Made by a program: the position numbers and the translations under genes. Of a stretch of 11,882 bases of DNA, positions 1-6,931 are shown piece after piece (position 1 is the stretch's first letter; every line of letters begins with the position of its first letter). The DNA comes from DASZHJ01 sp035581425 (lineage in GTDB: Bacteria; Pseudomonadota; Alphaproteobacteria; ATCC43930; CGMCC-115725): NCBI GenBank assembly GCA_035581425.1, contig DATJVP010000012.1, positions 1 to 11,882 on the forward strand. Reading direction: 5' to 3'. The notes beneath the pieces were generated by a model, which made no database searches, had not been told where the DNA came from, and saw nothing but the letters and a program-made list of their open reading frames with translations.

Positions 1-1605
1 GCCGGTCGTGGCGATGATGGTTCCGGTCGTGTCGTTCGTTACGGCGCCGTTCACCGTCGAGAAGAAGCCGACGTTGATGCCGACGCCCGCGGTGGTGCTC
101 GCAGTGCCGGCGGTCGCCGGGGTGGTCGCGCCGATCGTGCCAGTGTTCTTGATGTCGCCATTGGTGGTGATCAGCGTGCCGAGATTGATACCGTTCCCCG
201 CGGCGTTGATCGTGCCGCTGTTGAGGATGGCTGGCGCACCCATGGAGCCCGAAATCGTCGAGAGCGTGCCGGTGACGGAAATGCCGCTTCCCTGCAGTCC
301 ATGCGACGGAGTGCCCGCTGTAATCGTGCCGGAATTGGTGATCCCCTTGGTTACGGTCGAGAGGAGCCCGGCGACGGCGATGCCGTTGCCCTGTGTGCTC
401 GTGATCGTACCGAGGTTGGAGACGTTGCCGTTCACCGACGAGGCATTGACGTTGATGCCGTCGACGCTGAAGCCGCTGCCGGCCAGGCCGGTGGCGGAGA
501 TGGTGCCTGTCGCGGCGTTCACGATGTTGCCGTTGAGCGTCGATCCCGTGAAACAACCGAAGCCGGTGTTGAGGCACACGACGGCGATGCCGTTCGATTT
601 GCTGTTGACGGCCTTGTTGTTGGTGATGTCGCCATTGACCGTGGCGCCCACCACGGCGATCGCGCCGGAGGGGAAGTTCGCCATCTCGGCACCGGTGCTG
701 CTGAGTGTGCCGCCGTTGGTGATGCCGCCGGTGACGACGGCGCCATTCTGAACGAGGATCGCAGGACCGGTCGTCGTGATCGTGGCGGTCGTGCCGTTGC
801 TGATGCCACCCCTGACGACGCCGAGGTTCGTGACGGCGATGCCGGTGCCGGCCATGATCGTTCCGGTGTTGCCGACGCTGCCCGTCACCGTGCTTCCCGT
901 CGCAGTACCTAGCGAGGTTCCCGTCACCAGGATGGCTGCCTGGTCGGCGTTGATACGGCCGCTGTTGCCGATGCTACCGGCAACCGTGGTGCCGCCTTGC
1001 ACGACGATGCCGTTGCCCTTGGGTGTCGTTCCGAAGATCGGATCGAACGCCGCACCGCTGCCGTGCGCGGTGATCGTGCCGCTGTTGGTAATACTGGTCA
1101 GCACGCCCGGCGAGAAGCCCGCGATCACGGGAAACGCGTTCACATTGTTCAGGTAGATACCGTTCCCGGAATTGGCCGTAAGCGTTCCGGAGTTGGAAAT
1201 CGTGCCCCAGAAGTTCGAGAAGGCGATGGCGACACCCGTGGTGTTCGCGATGATGTTGCCCTGGTTGACGATGTTCGTCACGGCGCCGGGACGATTGGCG
1301 GGCGGCGGATTGTTTGGCGCGCCGAGATTGGAATTGTTGATTGCAATCGCGCGGGTGTGCCCGGCCGTGGTCGTGTTGATGGTGCCCGTCGACGTGTTGG
1401 TGATGTCACCGTTGGAGGGGCTCGGGCTGCCGAAGCCGCTGTACTCGATGAAGTCGGTCGTTCCGGTGTTCGTGATCGGCAGCGGCTGGTTGAACGAACC
1501 CGCCTCAGCGCTTCCGCTACAGGCGATGGCGATCGCGATCGCCGATGTCGTTGCCAGCAGCGCACCGCCGGCCAGTTTCCTCGCACTTGTGGATCTGAGG
1601 TTCAT
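1..1605 (-). CDS. Autotransporter-type adhesin, repeat-rich passenger (3' end beyond window)
   Basis: The frame is open without a stop for 535 codons from an ATG at 1605 to the left edge, so the C-terminus is missing. It starts with an export signal (basic start, then a hydrophobic Ala/Ile stretch at residues 13-29) and a likely cleavage site Ala-Glu-Ala after residue 35. The rest is Gly/Thr/Ser/Asn-rich and built of about 14 degenerate units of some 20-40 residues around the motif (I/V)xNSGTI(T/N)A, for example at residues 136-144, 172-180, 214-220 and 422-430, often followed by GNGIxV. Such units are typical of the right-handed beta-helix passenger of type V autotransporters; a C-terminal beta-barrel would be expected to the left of the window. 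Cys344 and Cys351 form a close pair, the only cysteines after the signal peptide. An AAGGGGAAGAG stretch upstream supports the start. Role in adhesion or biofilm is inferred. The alternative is a secreted repeat protein without a barrel. Confidence 0.85.
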   Translation of the reverse strand, partial: MNLRSTSARKLAGGALLATTSAIAIAIACSGSAEAGSFNQPLPITNTGTTDFIEYSGFGSPSPSNGDITNTSTGTINTTTAGHTRAIAINNSNLGAPNNPPPANRPGAVTNIVNQGNIIANTTGVAIAFSNFWGTISNSGTLTANSGNGIYLNNVNAFPVIAGFSPGVLTSITNSGTITAHGSGAAFDPIFGTTPKGNGIVVQGGTTVAGSIGNSGRINADQAAILVTGTSLGTATGSTVTGSVGNTGTIMAGTGIAVTNLGVVRGGISNGTTATITTTGPAILVQNGAVVTGGITNGGTLSSTGAEMANFPSGAIAVVGATVNGDITNNKAVNSKSNGIAVVCLNTGFGCFTGSTLNGNIVNAATGTISATGLAGSGFSVDGINVNASSVNGNVSNLGTITSTQGNGIAVAGLLSTVTKGITNSGTITAGTPSHGLQGSGISVTGTLSTISGSMGAPAILNSGTINAAGNGINLGTLITTNGDIKNTGTIGATTPATAGTASTTAGVGINVGFFSTVNGAVTNDTTGTIIATTG

Positions 1606-1631
1606 CGCTCTCTTCCCCTTTTCAAAGTCGA

Positions 1632-1709
1632 CCCGGCAGCCAATCCGTCGAAGCCCGGCTTCGCAGGACTGCGGGTTCGGTTGTTCCGTTGGCGGAAATC
1701 GGCTGCGGG
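1632..1709 (-). promoter_or_regulatory. Foldable 5' leader element, candidate cis-regulatory RNA
   Basis: Read on the minus strand, GCAGCCGATTT (1706-1696) pairs over 11 positions with GGATTGGCTGC (1646-1636), eight Watson-Crick and three G-U, and CCC/GGG next to it extends the stem after a one-base bulge. Inside this closing stem are three candidate hairpins: TTCCG-CCAA-CGGAA (1697-1684, competing with the end of the closing stem for two bases), CGCA-GTCC-TGCG (1673-1662) and CGAAGC-CGG-GCTTCG (1663-1649). The element ends about 27 bases before the adhesin start codon. I do not recognise a named riboswitch class. Its position suggests control of adhesin expression, which is inference. Confidence 0.4.
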
Positions 1710-1787
1710 ACCCCCATCGGCCCCGATGACGCGCCTAAGCAAGTTGCCGCGCCAGCCACCCCCATAGAGAATCCGTTCGCCGGCCGA

Positions 1788-1817
1788 ATTATATGAAAGC
1801 TAGAGTTTTCCCCCTAA
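1788..1817 (-). promoter_or_regulatory. Probable promoter of the adhesin gene
   Basis: On the minus strand a perfect TATAAT occupies 1793-1788. At an 18-base spacing lies TTAGGG (1817-1812), only a poor match to TTGACA, so the promoter may need an activator. The palindrome CCTATTAGG (1821-1813) overlaps the -35 position and could be an operator. Transcription would begin near 1781, giving a leader of about 175 bases before the ATG at 1605. Confidence 0.45.
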
Positions 1818-1986
1818 TAGGTGTGACTCGCAGGCACCGCTCGCCTAGTAATTAACCCAAGGGGGTTAGGCTGTCAGCACCTATCTCGCGAGCCTGGAGA
1901 AAACGACTCACCGTGGCATTGTTGCCACGCACCGGACCAGGGAGGGGTCGAGGGGAGGGCCTATCTGCGCGGGTATCGCCGCGGGA

Positions 1987-2002
1987 CTGAGCGCGCGCTC
2001 AG
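1987..2002. repeat. Perfect 16-bp palindrome over the SDR stop codon
   Basis: CTGAGCGCGCGCTCAG is its own reverse complement and spans the TGA of the SDR gene (1999-2001). As RNA it could fold into a short GC-rich stem, perhaps marking the end of the trehalose operon transcript; no run of T follows on the minus strand, so it is not a canonical intrinsic terminator. Confidence 0.6.
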
Positions 2003-2751
2003 AATTGGTACCGCCGGAGGCCGCCGTCTACGGGGATTACGGTGCCACTCACATAGCTCGCAAGCGGCGAACAGAGGAAGACGGCCATGACGGCGAGCTC
2101 CTCGGGCTCCCCATAGCGGCCCGCGGGAATTTCCGTCCGCGAGAAGCGCTCGCGTTCCTCCGGCGGATAGTTGCGGCGGATTTGCTCGCTCATGATCCGG
2201 CCGGGAGCGATCGAGTTGACGGTGATGCCGAGCCTTCCGACGTCGCGCGAAAGGCCCTTGGCCCAAGCGTGGATGGCGGCCTTGGCGGAGAAGGCGGCGT
2301 TGAGGTGCTCGGGCTCGGATTTTCCGGTGATGTTGACGATGCGGCCCCATTGCCGCTCGATCATTCCCGGGAGGATCGCGTGGGTGAGCTGGCGCACGCG
2401 CGTGAAGTTGAGCGTCATCGCCTCCTGCCAGCGCTCCTCGCCGGCATCGATCGGGAGCGGGCGGCTGCCCCCCGCGCAGTTCACGAGGATTTCCACCTTG
2501 CCGAGCGCCGCAAGGGCACGGTCGCGGATACGCTCGGCCGCATCCTCCTGCATGACGTCCTGCACGATGAGCGAGGGTGCGGGGTCCTGCTCGCGCGCGA
2601 TCTCGCCCGCGAGCTCATGCAGGAGGGCTTCGCGGCGCGCAACGACCGCGAGCCGCACTCCCTCATGCGCCAGGAGCCGAGCAATCGCGCGGCCGATCCC
2701 CATGCTGGCGCCCGTGACGAGAGCGGTCTTTCCCTCGAGCTGCAGATCCAT
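1999..2751 (-). CDS. SDR-family protein, atypical active site
   Basis: A 250-residue classical-length short-chain dehydrogenase/reductase. The Rossmann cofactor motif TGASMGIG is at residues 13-20, NCAGG at 91-95 replaces the usual NNAG, and the structural Asn of the tetrad fits N115. The C-terminal PVDGG at 240-244 is typical. The active site is not: aligning on Lys157 and the following AAIHAWAKGL helix puts Ala153 where the catalytic Tyr of YxxxK should be, with Phe154 beside it, and the usual serine region reads ITGKS (141-145). So NAD(P) binding is likely but standard ketone reduction is doubtful. GGGAGG lies six bases before the ATG. It follows otsA by 38 bases on the same strand and is probably its operon partner. 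Substrate unknown. A FabG-like annotation would be over-specific. Confidence 0.9.
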   Translation of the reverse strand: MDLQLEGKTALVTGASMGIGRAIARLLAHEGVRLAVVARREALLHELAGEIAREQDPAPSLIVQDVMQEDAAERIRDRALAALGKVEILVNCAGGSRPLPIDAGEERWQEAMTLNFTRVRQLTHAILPGMIERQWGRIVNITGKSEPEHLNAAFSAKAAIHAWAKGLSRDVGRLGITVNSIAPGRIMSEQIRRNYPPEERERFSRTEIPAGRYGEPEELAVMAVFLCSPLASYVSGTVIPVDGGLRRYQF

Positions 2752-2789
2752 GGCGAGCCTCCCACTTCCTTATAGCGGCGGGATCGGCC

Positions 2790-4178
2790 TCAAGCGAGCA
2801 CTGGGGTCGGTGCGTCCTCGAGGAGGTGCAGAAAGGTCTCGCGCCAGGCGATGACGGTATTGTCACTGATGTTGCGCAACATCGATTGCCAGCGCTCCCG
2901 CCGCTCCTCCGCCGGCATCGTGAGCGCGCGGTGCAGCGCATCGGCCATCGCGTCGGCATCGAGCGGGTTGACCAACAGCGCGTCCGCGAGCTCGTAGGCC
3001 GCGCCCGCGAAGCGCGAGAGCACGAGCGCGCCGGGGTCGGCTGCGTCCTGCGCCGCCACCCACTCCTTGGCGACGAGGTTCATTCCGTCGCGGAGCGGCG
3101 TCACCAGCGCGACGCGGGCATGGCGATAGAAGCCCGAGAGGACGTGCCGGCCGAAGCTGCGATTGAGATAGCGCAGCGGCATCCAGTCGAACTCGGCGAA
3201 TTTCCCGTTGATGCGGCCGGCGCGCCGGTCGAGCTCGCGACGGAGCTCGCGGTATTCCCTGACCTCGCCGCGCGAGACCGGCGCGATCTGCATGAAAGTC
3301 ACTTTCGAGCGGTGCTCCGGGAAATCCGCAAGCAGGCGCTCGAAGGCCTCAAACCGTTGCGGCAGCCCCTTGCTGTAGTCGAGCCGATCGACGCCGAGAA
3401 TGAGCTGCCGCCCCCCGAGACTGTCGAGGAGGCGGCGCCCTTCCGGTCCGCCGCCCATCGAGGCCGCCATCTGTTGCACCGCCGCGGTGTCGATGCCGAT
3501 CGGCACCGCGCGTACGCGCAGCAGGCGCGTGCCGAGGTCGATGTCGCCCCCCGAATTCATGGCAAGCTGGCGATGCTGCGCGATGGTACGGGCGAGATTG
3601 GCGCGATCGCCCTCGGTCTGAAGCCCCACGAGGTCATAGCACGCGAGCGCATTCACGAGGATCTCGTAGCGTGGGAGAGTCGTGAAGACCTCGGGCGGCG
3701 GGAAGGGCGTGTGCAGGAAGAGGCCGATCCGGTTGGCGACGCCGCGGCTCCTGAGGTTCGCGGCGAGGGGAATCAGGTGATAGTCATGCACCCAGATCAG
3801 GTCGTCCGCACGGAGGAGGCCCGAGAGCGCCACCGCGAAAGCCTCGTTGACCCGGAGATAGGCTTCGAGATTCTCGCGCCGGAACTCCATAAGTCCCAGG
3901 CGGTAATGCAGCAACGGCCAAAGCGTGCCGTTGCAATAGCCGTTGTAATACTGCGCGTGGTCGGTCTCGCTGAGATCGAGCGTCGCGTATTGGACCGGGC
4001 CCGAGTGCTGAAGATGGGGCTCGATCGAGGTAGCGCTCGCGATCTCGCCGGACCAGCCGACCCAGAGTCCGCCGCTTCCGTGCAAGGTGTCGCGCAGCGC
4101 AACCTCGAGACCGCCCGCGCGTCCCGCGCGCGCGCCCGGTTGTGTCACGCGATTGGAGACGATCACGAGCCGGCCCAC
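2790..4178 (-). CDS. otsA: Trehalose-6-phosphate synthase (GT20)
   Basis: OtsA transfers glucose from UDP-glucose to glucose-6-phosphate, making trehalose-6-phosphate in the cytoplasm. At 462 residues it has the usual length. Family motifs are in order: N-terminal GRLVIVSNRV (2-11) and the GGL loop (22-24), NGTLWPLLHYR (83-93), WVHDYH (129-134), RIGLFLHTPFP (150-160), DRLDYSKGL (264-272, with the phosphate/UDP-contacting Arg265 and Lys270) and TPLRDGMNLVAKE (360-372). I chose the GTG at 4178 because it starts exactly at the conserved N-terminus and has GGGAGGAGG a few bases upstream. The frame stays open far beyond this GTG to 6122, but that part is antisense-frame noise over the GH15 gene. 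The start overlaps the GH15 end by 16 bases, so the two are probably translationally coupled. Osmotic and desiccation protection is the known role of the pathway. Confidence 0.96.
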   Translation of the reverse strand: MGRLVIVSNRVTQPGARAGRAGGLEVALRDTLHGSGGLWVGWSGEIASATSIEPHLQHSGPVQYATLDLSETDHAQYYNGYCNGTLWPLLHYRLGLMEFRRENLEAYLRVNEAFAVALSGLLRADDLIWVHDYHLIPLAANLRSRGVANRIGLFLHTPFPPPEVFTTLPRYEILVNALACYDLVGLQTEGDRANLARTIAQHRQLAMNSGGDIDLGTRLLRVRAVPIGIDTAAVQQMAASMGGGPEGRRLLDSLGGRQLILGVDRLDYSKGLPQRFEAFERLLADFPEHRSKVTFMQIAPVSRGEVREYRELRRELDRRAGRINGKFAEFDWMPLRYLNRSFGRHVLSGFYRHARVALVTPLRDGMNLVAKEWVAAQDAADPGALVLSRFAGAAYELADALLVNPLDADAMADALHRALTMPAEERRERWQSMLRNISDNTVIAWRETFLHLLEDAPTPVLA

Positions 4179-5959
4179 AGCGCCTCCTCCCAGCTCCGCG
4201 AGAGCCGCATGGCCGTGATCGCGAGGCCCACCATCGAGTAGGTCTGCGGATAATTTCCCCAGAGCGCGCCGGTCGCGGGATCGATGTCCTCGGAGAGTAG
4301 CCCCAGGTGATTGCAGTGCGTCAGCATCTCCTCGAAGATCTCGCGCGCCTCCGCACGGCGTCCGATCGCTGCGAGCGCATCGCTGAACCAGAAGGCGCAG
4401 GCTGCGAACGCCGTCTTCGGCGGGCCGAAATCGTCGGGCGCGGCGTACCGAAAGAGCAGGTTGCCGCGCCGCAAATGCCGCTCGACGGCGGCGACCGTGC
4501 CGGCAAAACGCGGGTCCTCGGCCGAGAGGAACCCGACCTCGTTGAGGAGGAGTAGGCTCGCGTCGACGTCCTCGCCGCCGGCGGCGGAGACGAAGCTGTT
4601 CTGATGGGGATCCCAGGCGCGCGCCTCGATCCCCTCGCGGATGCGCCGTGCCTCTCCGCGCCAGCGCTCCGCGCGGTCGGCGTGGTCGAGGTGGCGCGCG
4701 AGCCGTGCCAGCGTGTTGCAGGCGGCCCAGCACATCACGCTCGAGAAGGTGTGGATGCTCCGGATGCCGCGGTATTCCCAGACGCTCGCGTCGGGCTCGA
4801 AGGCGACCGCGACCGCGTGCTCGCCGAGCCGCTCCAGGTCCTGGAAGAGCGCGCGGTCGCCGAGCCGAGGCAGACGGCGGTCGAAGAACATCTGGGTCGC
4901 CGCGAGGATCACGCTGCCATAGACGTCGTTCTGCCGCTGCAGCGCGGCGGCGTTGCCGACCCGCACCGGGCCCATGTCGCGGAAGCCCGAGAGACCGCGG
5001 AGCTCGCGCTCGACCATCTCCGACGCGGGCACGATCGGATAGACCGGCCGCAGCCGATGCTCGGGCTCCGCCGTGGCGACATTCGTCACGAAGCCGAGAT
5101 AGTCCTCCATCGTCCGCGTCGCGCCGAGGCGGTTGAGTGCGTGCACGACGAAATAGGCATCGCGCAGCCAGCAATAGCGGTAATCCCAGTTCCGGCCGCT
5201 GTCGGCCGCTTCCGGTACCGAGGTCGTGAGCGCCGCGACGATGGCACCGGTCTCCTCGAAGGAGCACAGCTTGAGCGTGATCGCTGCACGGATCACCGCG
5301 TCCTGCCACTCGAAGGGGACCGAGAGGTAGCGCGCCCATTCGATCCAGTATTCGTCCGTCTCCTCCAGGAACTCCGAGACCATGCGCGCAGGCGACTCCA
5401 GCGGCGGCTCGTCGGGGCCGAGGATCAGGTTGACGGGCGCGCTCACGATGAACGGCACCTCGTCCATGAGATAGGAGAGCGGCGCGTCGGTCGTGAGGCG
5501 CAGCGTCAGGTCCTCGTGGAAGTAGCGGACGTGGTTGCTGCCGGAGCTGCGGCCAGGCGTACGCGTGCCATAGGCGAAGCGCGGCCGGAGCCGCAATCGG
5601 ACGCGCGCTCTTCCCTCGACGGGCTCGATCCGCCGCACCAGCATCGCCGGTCGGAATATGCGGCCGTAACGCTTGAAGCGCGGAACGAAATCGATGACGC
5701 GCACTGCGCCGCCTTCGGGGTCCGCGATCACCGTCTCGAGGACGGCGGTGTTCGCGCGGTAGCGCTGGCTGACCGGAATCGCGCCTTCGGGTGCCACGTC
5801 GAAGAATCCCCCCTCCTCGGCGGAGGAGCCGCGCAGCAAGCTGCAGAAGACGGGGTCGCCGTCGAGCCGCGGGAGGCAACACCACTCGATGCGCGCAGTC
5901 CGCGAGACGAGGGCGGCAATGACGCAGTTGCCGACGACGCCGAGCTCGAGCCCGCTCAT
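4163..5959 (-). CDS. GH15 glycoside hydrolase (glucoamylase/trehalase-like)
   Basis: A 598-residue inverting glycosidase of family GH15 with an N-terminal beta-sandwich and a C-terminal (alpha/alpha)6 barrel. Visible motifs: SGRNWDYRYCWLRDAY (254-269), GPVRVGNAA (330-338), VWEYRG (393-398) with Glu395 as the likely general acid, and LLSEDIDPATG followed by GNYPQTYS (568-575), with Glu557 as the likely base. There is no signal peptide, so it acts in the cytoplasm. The ATG at 5959 is preferred over an upstream in-frame ATG at 6007 because it gives the start of the conserved region (SGLELGVVGN), has GGAG eight bases upstream and overlaps the otsB stop as ATGA. Family members include glucoamylases, glucodextranases and actinobacterial/archaeal trehalases. 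Its place between otsB and otsA favours trehalose hydrolysis or a malto-oligosaccharide role in supplying glucose, but sequence alone does not decide. Confidence 0.93.
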   Translation of the reverse strand: MSGLELGVVGNCVIAALVSRTARIEWCCLPRLDGDPVFCSLLRGSSAEEGGFFDVAPEGAIPVSQRYRANTAVLETVIADPEGGAVRVIDFVPRFKRYGRIFRPAMLVRRIEPVEGRARVRLRLRPRFAYGTRTPGRSSGSNHVRYFHEDLTLRLTTDAPLSYLMDEVPFIVSAPVNLILGPDEPPLESPARMVSEFLEETDEYWIEWARYLSVPFEWQDAVIRAAITLKLCSFEETGAIVAALTTSVPEAADSGRNWDYRYCWLRDAYFVVHALNRLGATRTMEDYLGFVTNVATAEPEHRLRPVYPIVPASEMVERELRGLSGFRDMGPVRVGNAAALQRQNDVYGSVILAATQMFFDRRLPRLGDRALFQDLERLGEHAVAVAFEPDASVWEYRGIRSIHTFSSVMCWAACNTLARLARHLDHADRAERWRGEARRIREGIEARAWDPHQNSFVSAAGGEDVDASLLLLNEVGFLSAEDPRFAGTVAAVERHLRRGNLLFRYAAPDDFGPPKTAFAACAFWFSDALAAIGRRAEAREIFEEMLTHCNHLGLLSEDIDPATGALWGNYPQTYSMVGLAITAMRLSRSWEEALWAGS

Positions 5960-6726
5960 CCGCAGCGCTCCGACCCCTCGAGCGCGTCGGCCCGCTCGGC
6001 GAGCCACTCTCGGACTGCCCGCGCATTCGCGAAGGCGGCAGGCGCCGGCCCCGAGCCCACGCGCAGTGCGTCGCCGCCGAGCGCGAGTGCCGCCGCGAAA
6101 GCGTCTTCGTCGGTCGCGTCATCGCCGATCGCGACCGGCAAGCGCCCGGCGAAAAGAGGTGCAGCCATGAGCCGTCGCAGCGCTCTGCCCTTGTCGCATC
6201 CCTTGGGCACGAGCTCTACCACGCACCTCCCGGCTTTGAGTGCAAACCCCGCTTGCTCGGGGGCGAGGCCGGCGAGTGCGCGCCGCACTTCCCGCTCGGC
6301 CGTCGGCACCGCGCGGAAATGCACGGCGACGCCGGCCCCTTTGTGCTCGACGAGGAGTTCGGGATGCTGCTGCACGAGTACTGCAAGCGCCGCCCGCCAT
6401 TCGCGGGGTTGCGTCACGTCGGTCTGCCGCTCGATCGGCCCTGCGGGGGAGAGACGCAGCTCGGCGCCGTGCTGACCCGCCGCCGGAAGAGAAAGCGGTG
6501 CGAGCAAGCGGTCGATCTCGGCGATCGCACGTCCGCTGAGGATCGCGAGCGCGCCGCTGAGCGCATCTGAGAGCCGCGCGAGAAGCGGCACCAGATTCGA
6601 CGGCACAATCACGTCCTGCGGCCTCTCTGCAATCTCGAGCACGGTTCCGTCGAGATCGAGGAACAATGCCCGCGCTGCCCGGAATGGCGACGCGTCCCAA
6701 GCGCCCGCAATCAGTTGCTCATGCAT
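5956..6726 (-). CDS. otsB: Trehalose-6-phosphate phosphatase (HAD family)
   Basis: OtsB removes phosphate from trehalose-6-phosphate to give trehalose. The 256-residue protein shows all four HAD motifs: FLDLDGT (22-28) with nucleophile Asp24 and acid/base Asp26, LSGR (63-66), the lysine region VPKGCDKG (173-180), and GDDATDEDAF (201-210) for magnesium binding. GQHGAEL (84-90) is also typical of the family. It is the first gene of a tight otsB, GH15, otsA, SDR run; its TGA overlaps the GH15 ATG by four bases. No Shine-Dalgarno sequence is visible before the ATG at 6726; instead TATATC lies six bases upstream, so initiation may be leaderless. Confidence 0.95.
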   Translation of the reverse strand: MHEQLIAGAWDASPFRAARALFLDLDGTVLEIAERPQDVIVPSNLVPLLARLSDALSGALAILSGRAIAEIDRLLAPLSLPAAGQHGAELRLSPAGPIERQTDVTQPREWRAALAVLVQQHPELLVEHKGAGVAVHFRAVPTAEREVRRALAGLAPEQAGFALKAGRCVVELVPKGCDKGRALRRLMAAPLFAGRLPVAIGDDATDEDAFAAALALGGDALRVGSGPAPAAFANARAVREWLAERADALEGSERCG

Positions 6727-6737
6727 AACAGTGATAT
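6727..6737 (-). promoter_or_regulatory. Possible -10 box for a leaderless otsB transcript
   Basis: On the minus strand the sequence reads TATATC, then six bases, then the otsB ATG. If TATATC is a -10 box, transcription would begin at or next to the A of the start codon. No purine-rich ribosome binding site and no good -35 box is visible in the GC-rich stretch upstream. Confidence 0.25.
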
Positions 6738-6790
6738 AGGCCGGCGGCGGTGCTGGACCACCCGGGCCAGGATTGCCGGAGGGGGCGCGA

Positions 6791-6863
6791 GCGGAGGCGC
6801 GCGCGCTTTAAATCTCAGATTTCGGATCGATGAGGACGATGTCGGGCGTCGTCGCGCCTCCGC
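6791..6863. repeat. 11-bp inverted repeat upstream of otsB
   Basis: GCGGAGGCGCG at 6791-6801 is exactly inverted as CGCGCCTCCGC at 6853-6863, with 51 bases between. The spacer contains a second perfect inverted repeat, AAATCT-C-AGATTT (6810-6822), in an A/T-rich patch. The stretch 6727-6931 has no gene; this structure could be part of the otsB control region or of the 3' end of the upstream 86-residue gene. Confidence 0.5.
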
Positions 6864-6887
6864 CGCGTGCCGATCACGGGCAGGGCG

Positions 6888-6916
6888 AAAAATCCCCTCA
6901 CGCGAGCCGCGCTCGC
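6888..6916 (-). terminator. Possible terminator of the 86-residue gene
   Basis: On the minus strand, 15 bases past the stop codon, GCGAGC-GCG-GCTCGC (6916-6902) forms a perfect six-base-pair stem, and TTTTT follows after nine bases (6892-6888). The gap between stem and T-run makes it a weak intrinsic terminator at best. Confidence 0.3.
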
Positions 6917-6931
6917 CGCGCGGCGGACGCT

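Larger units (their letters stand above)
1606..1998. other. 393-base intergenic/leader region upstream of the adhesin
   Basis: No gene is supported here. It holds the probable promoter and leader of the adhesin: a TATAAT box at 1788-1793, a foldable leader element at 1632-1709, a further small hairpin at 1715-1728 (CATCG/CGATG around four bases), and two short palindromes upstream of the -10 box, CCTAATAGG at 1813-1821 and TAACCC-AAGG-GGGTTA at 1853-1868. The right-hand end carries a 16-bp palindrome that overlaps the stop codon of the SDR gene. Bases 1775-1870 are noticeably richer in A and T than the surrounding coding sequence, as expected for a promoter. Confidence 0.7.

Noticed and set aside
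1632..1709. A class I cyclic-di-GMP (GEMM) riboswitch
   Set aside because: The stretch GCGAAGCC and the closing GGCTGCCGGGT loosely recall it, but the conserved GCAAACC and GACGCAAAGCC elements are absent, so I do not name a class.
8..1767. Several long plus-strand open frames (8-751, 776-1156, 997-1767, 1172-1729)
   Set aside because: They are antisense to the adhesin gene, whose minus-strand frame gives a signal peptide and regular NSGTI repeats; the plus-strand products are low-complexity Val/Pro or Arg/Asp-rich.
2790..6122. A single 1110-residue minus-strand frame suggesting a fusion protein ending in OtsA
   Set aside because: Only the last 462 residues are protein-like. The rest is an Arg-rich shadow of GH15 and otsB in another frame, and a GTG with a good ribosome binding site marks the true otsA start.
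2826..6475. Long plus-strand open frames over the trehalose genes (2826-4241 and 4604-6475)
   Set aside because: High-GC shadows of otsA, GH15 and otsB, which carry complete family motifs on the minus strand.
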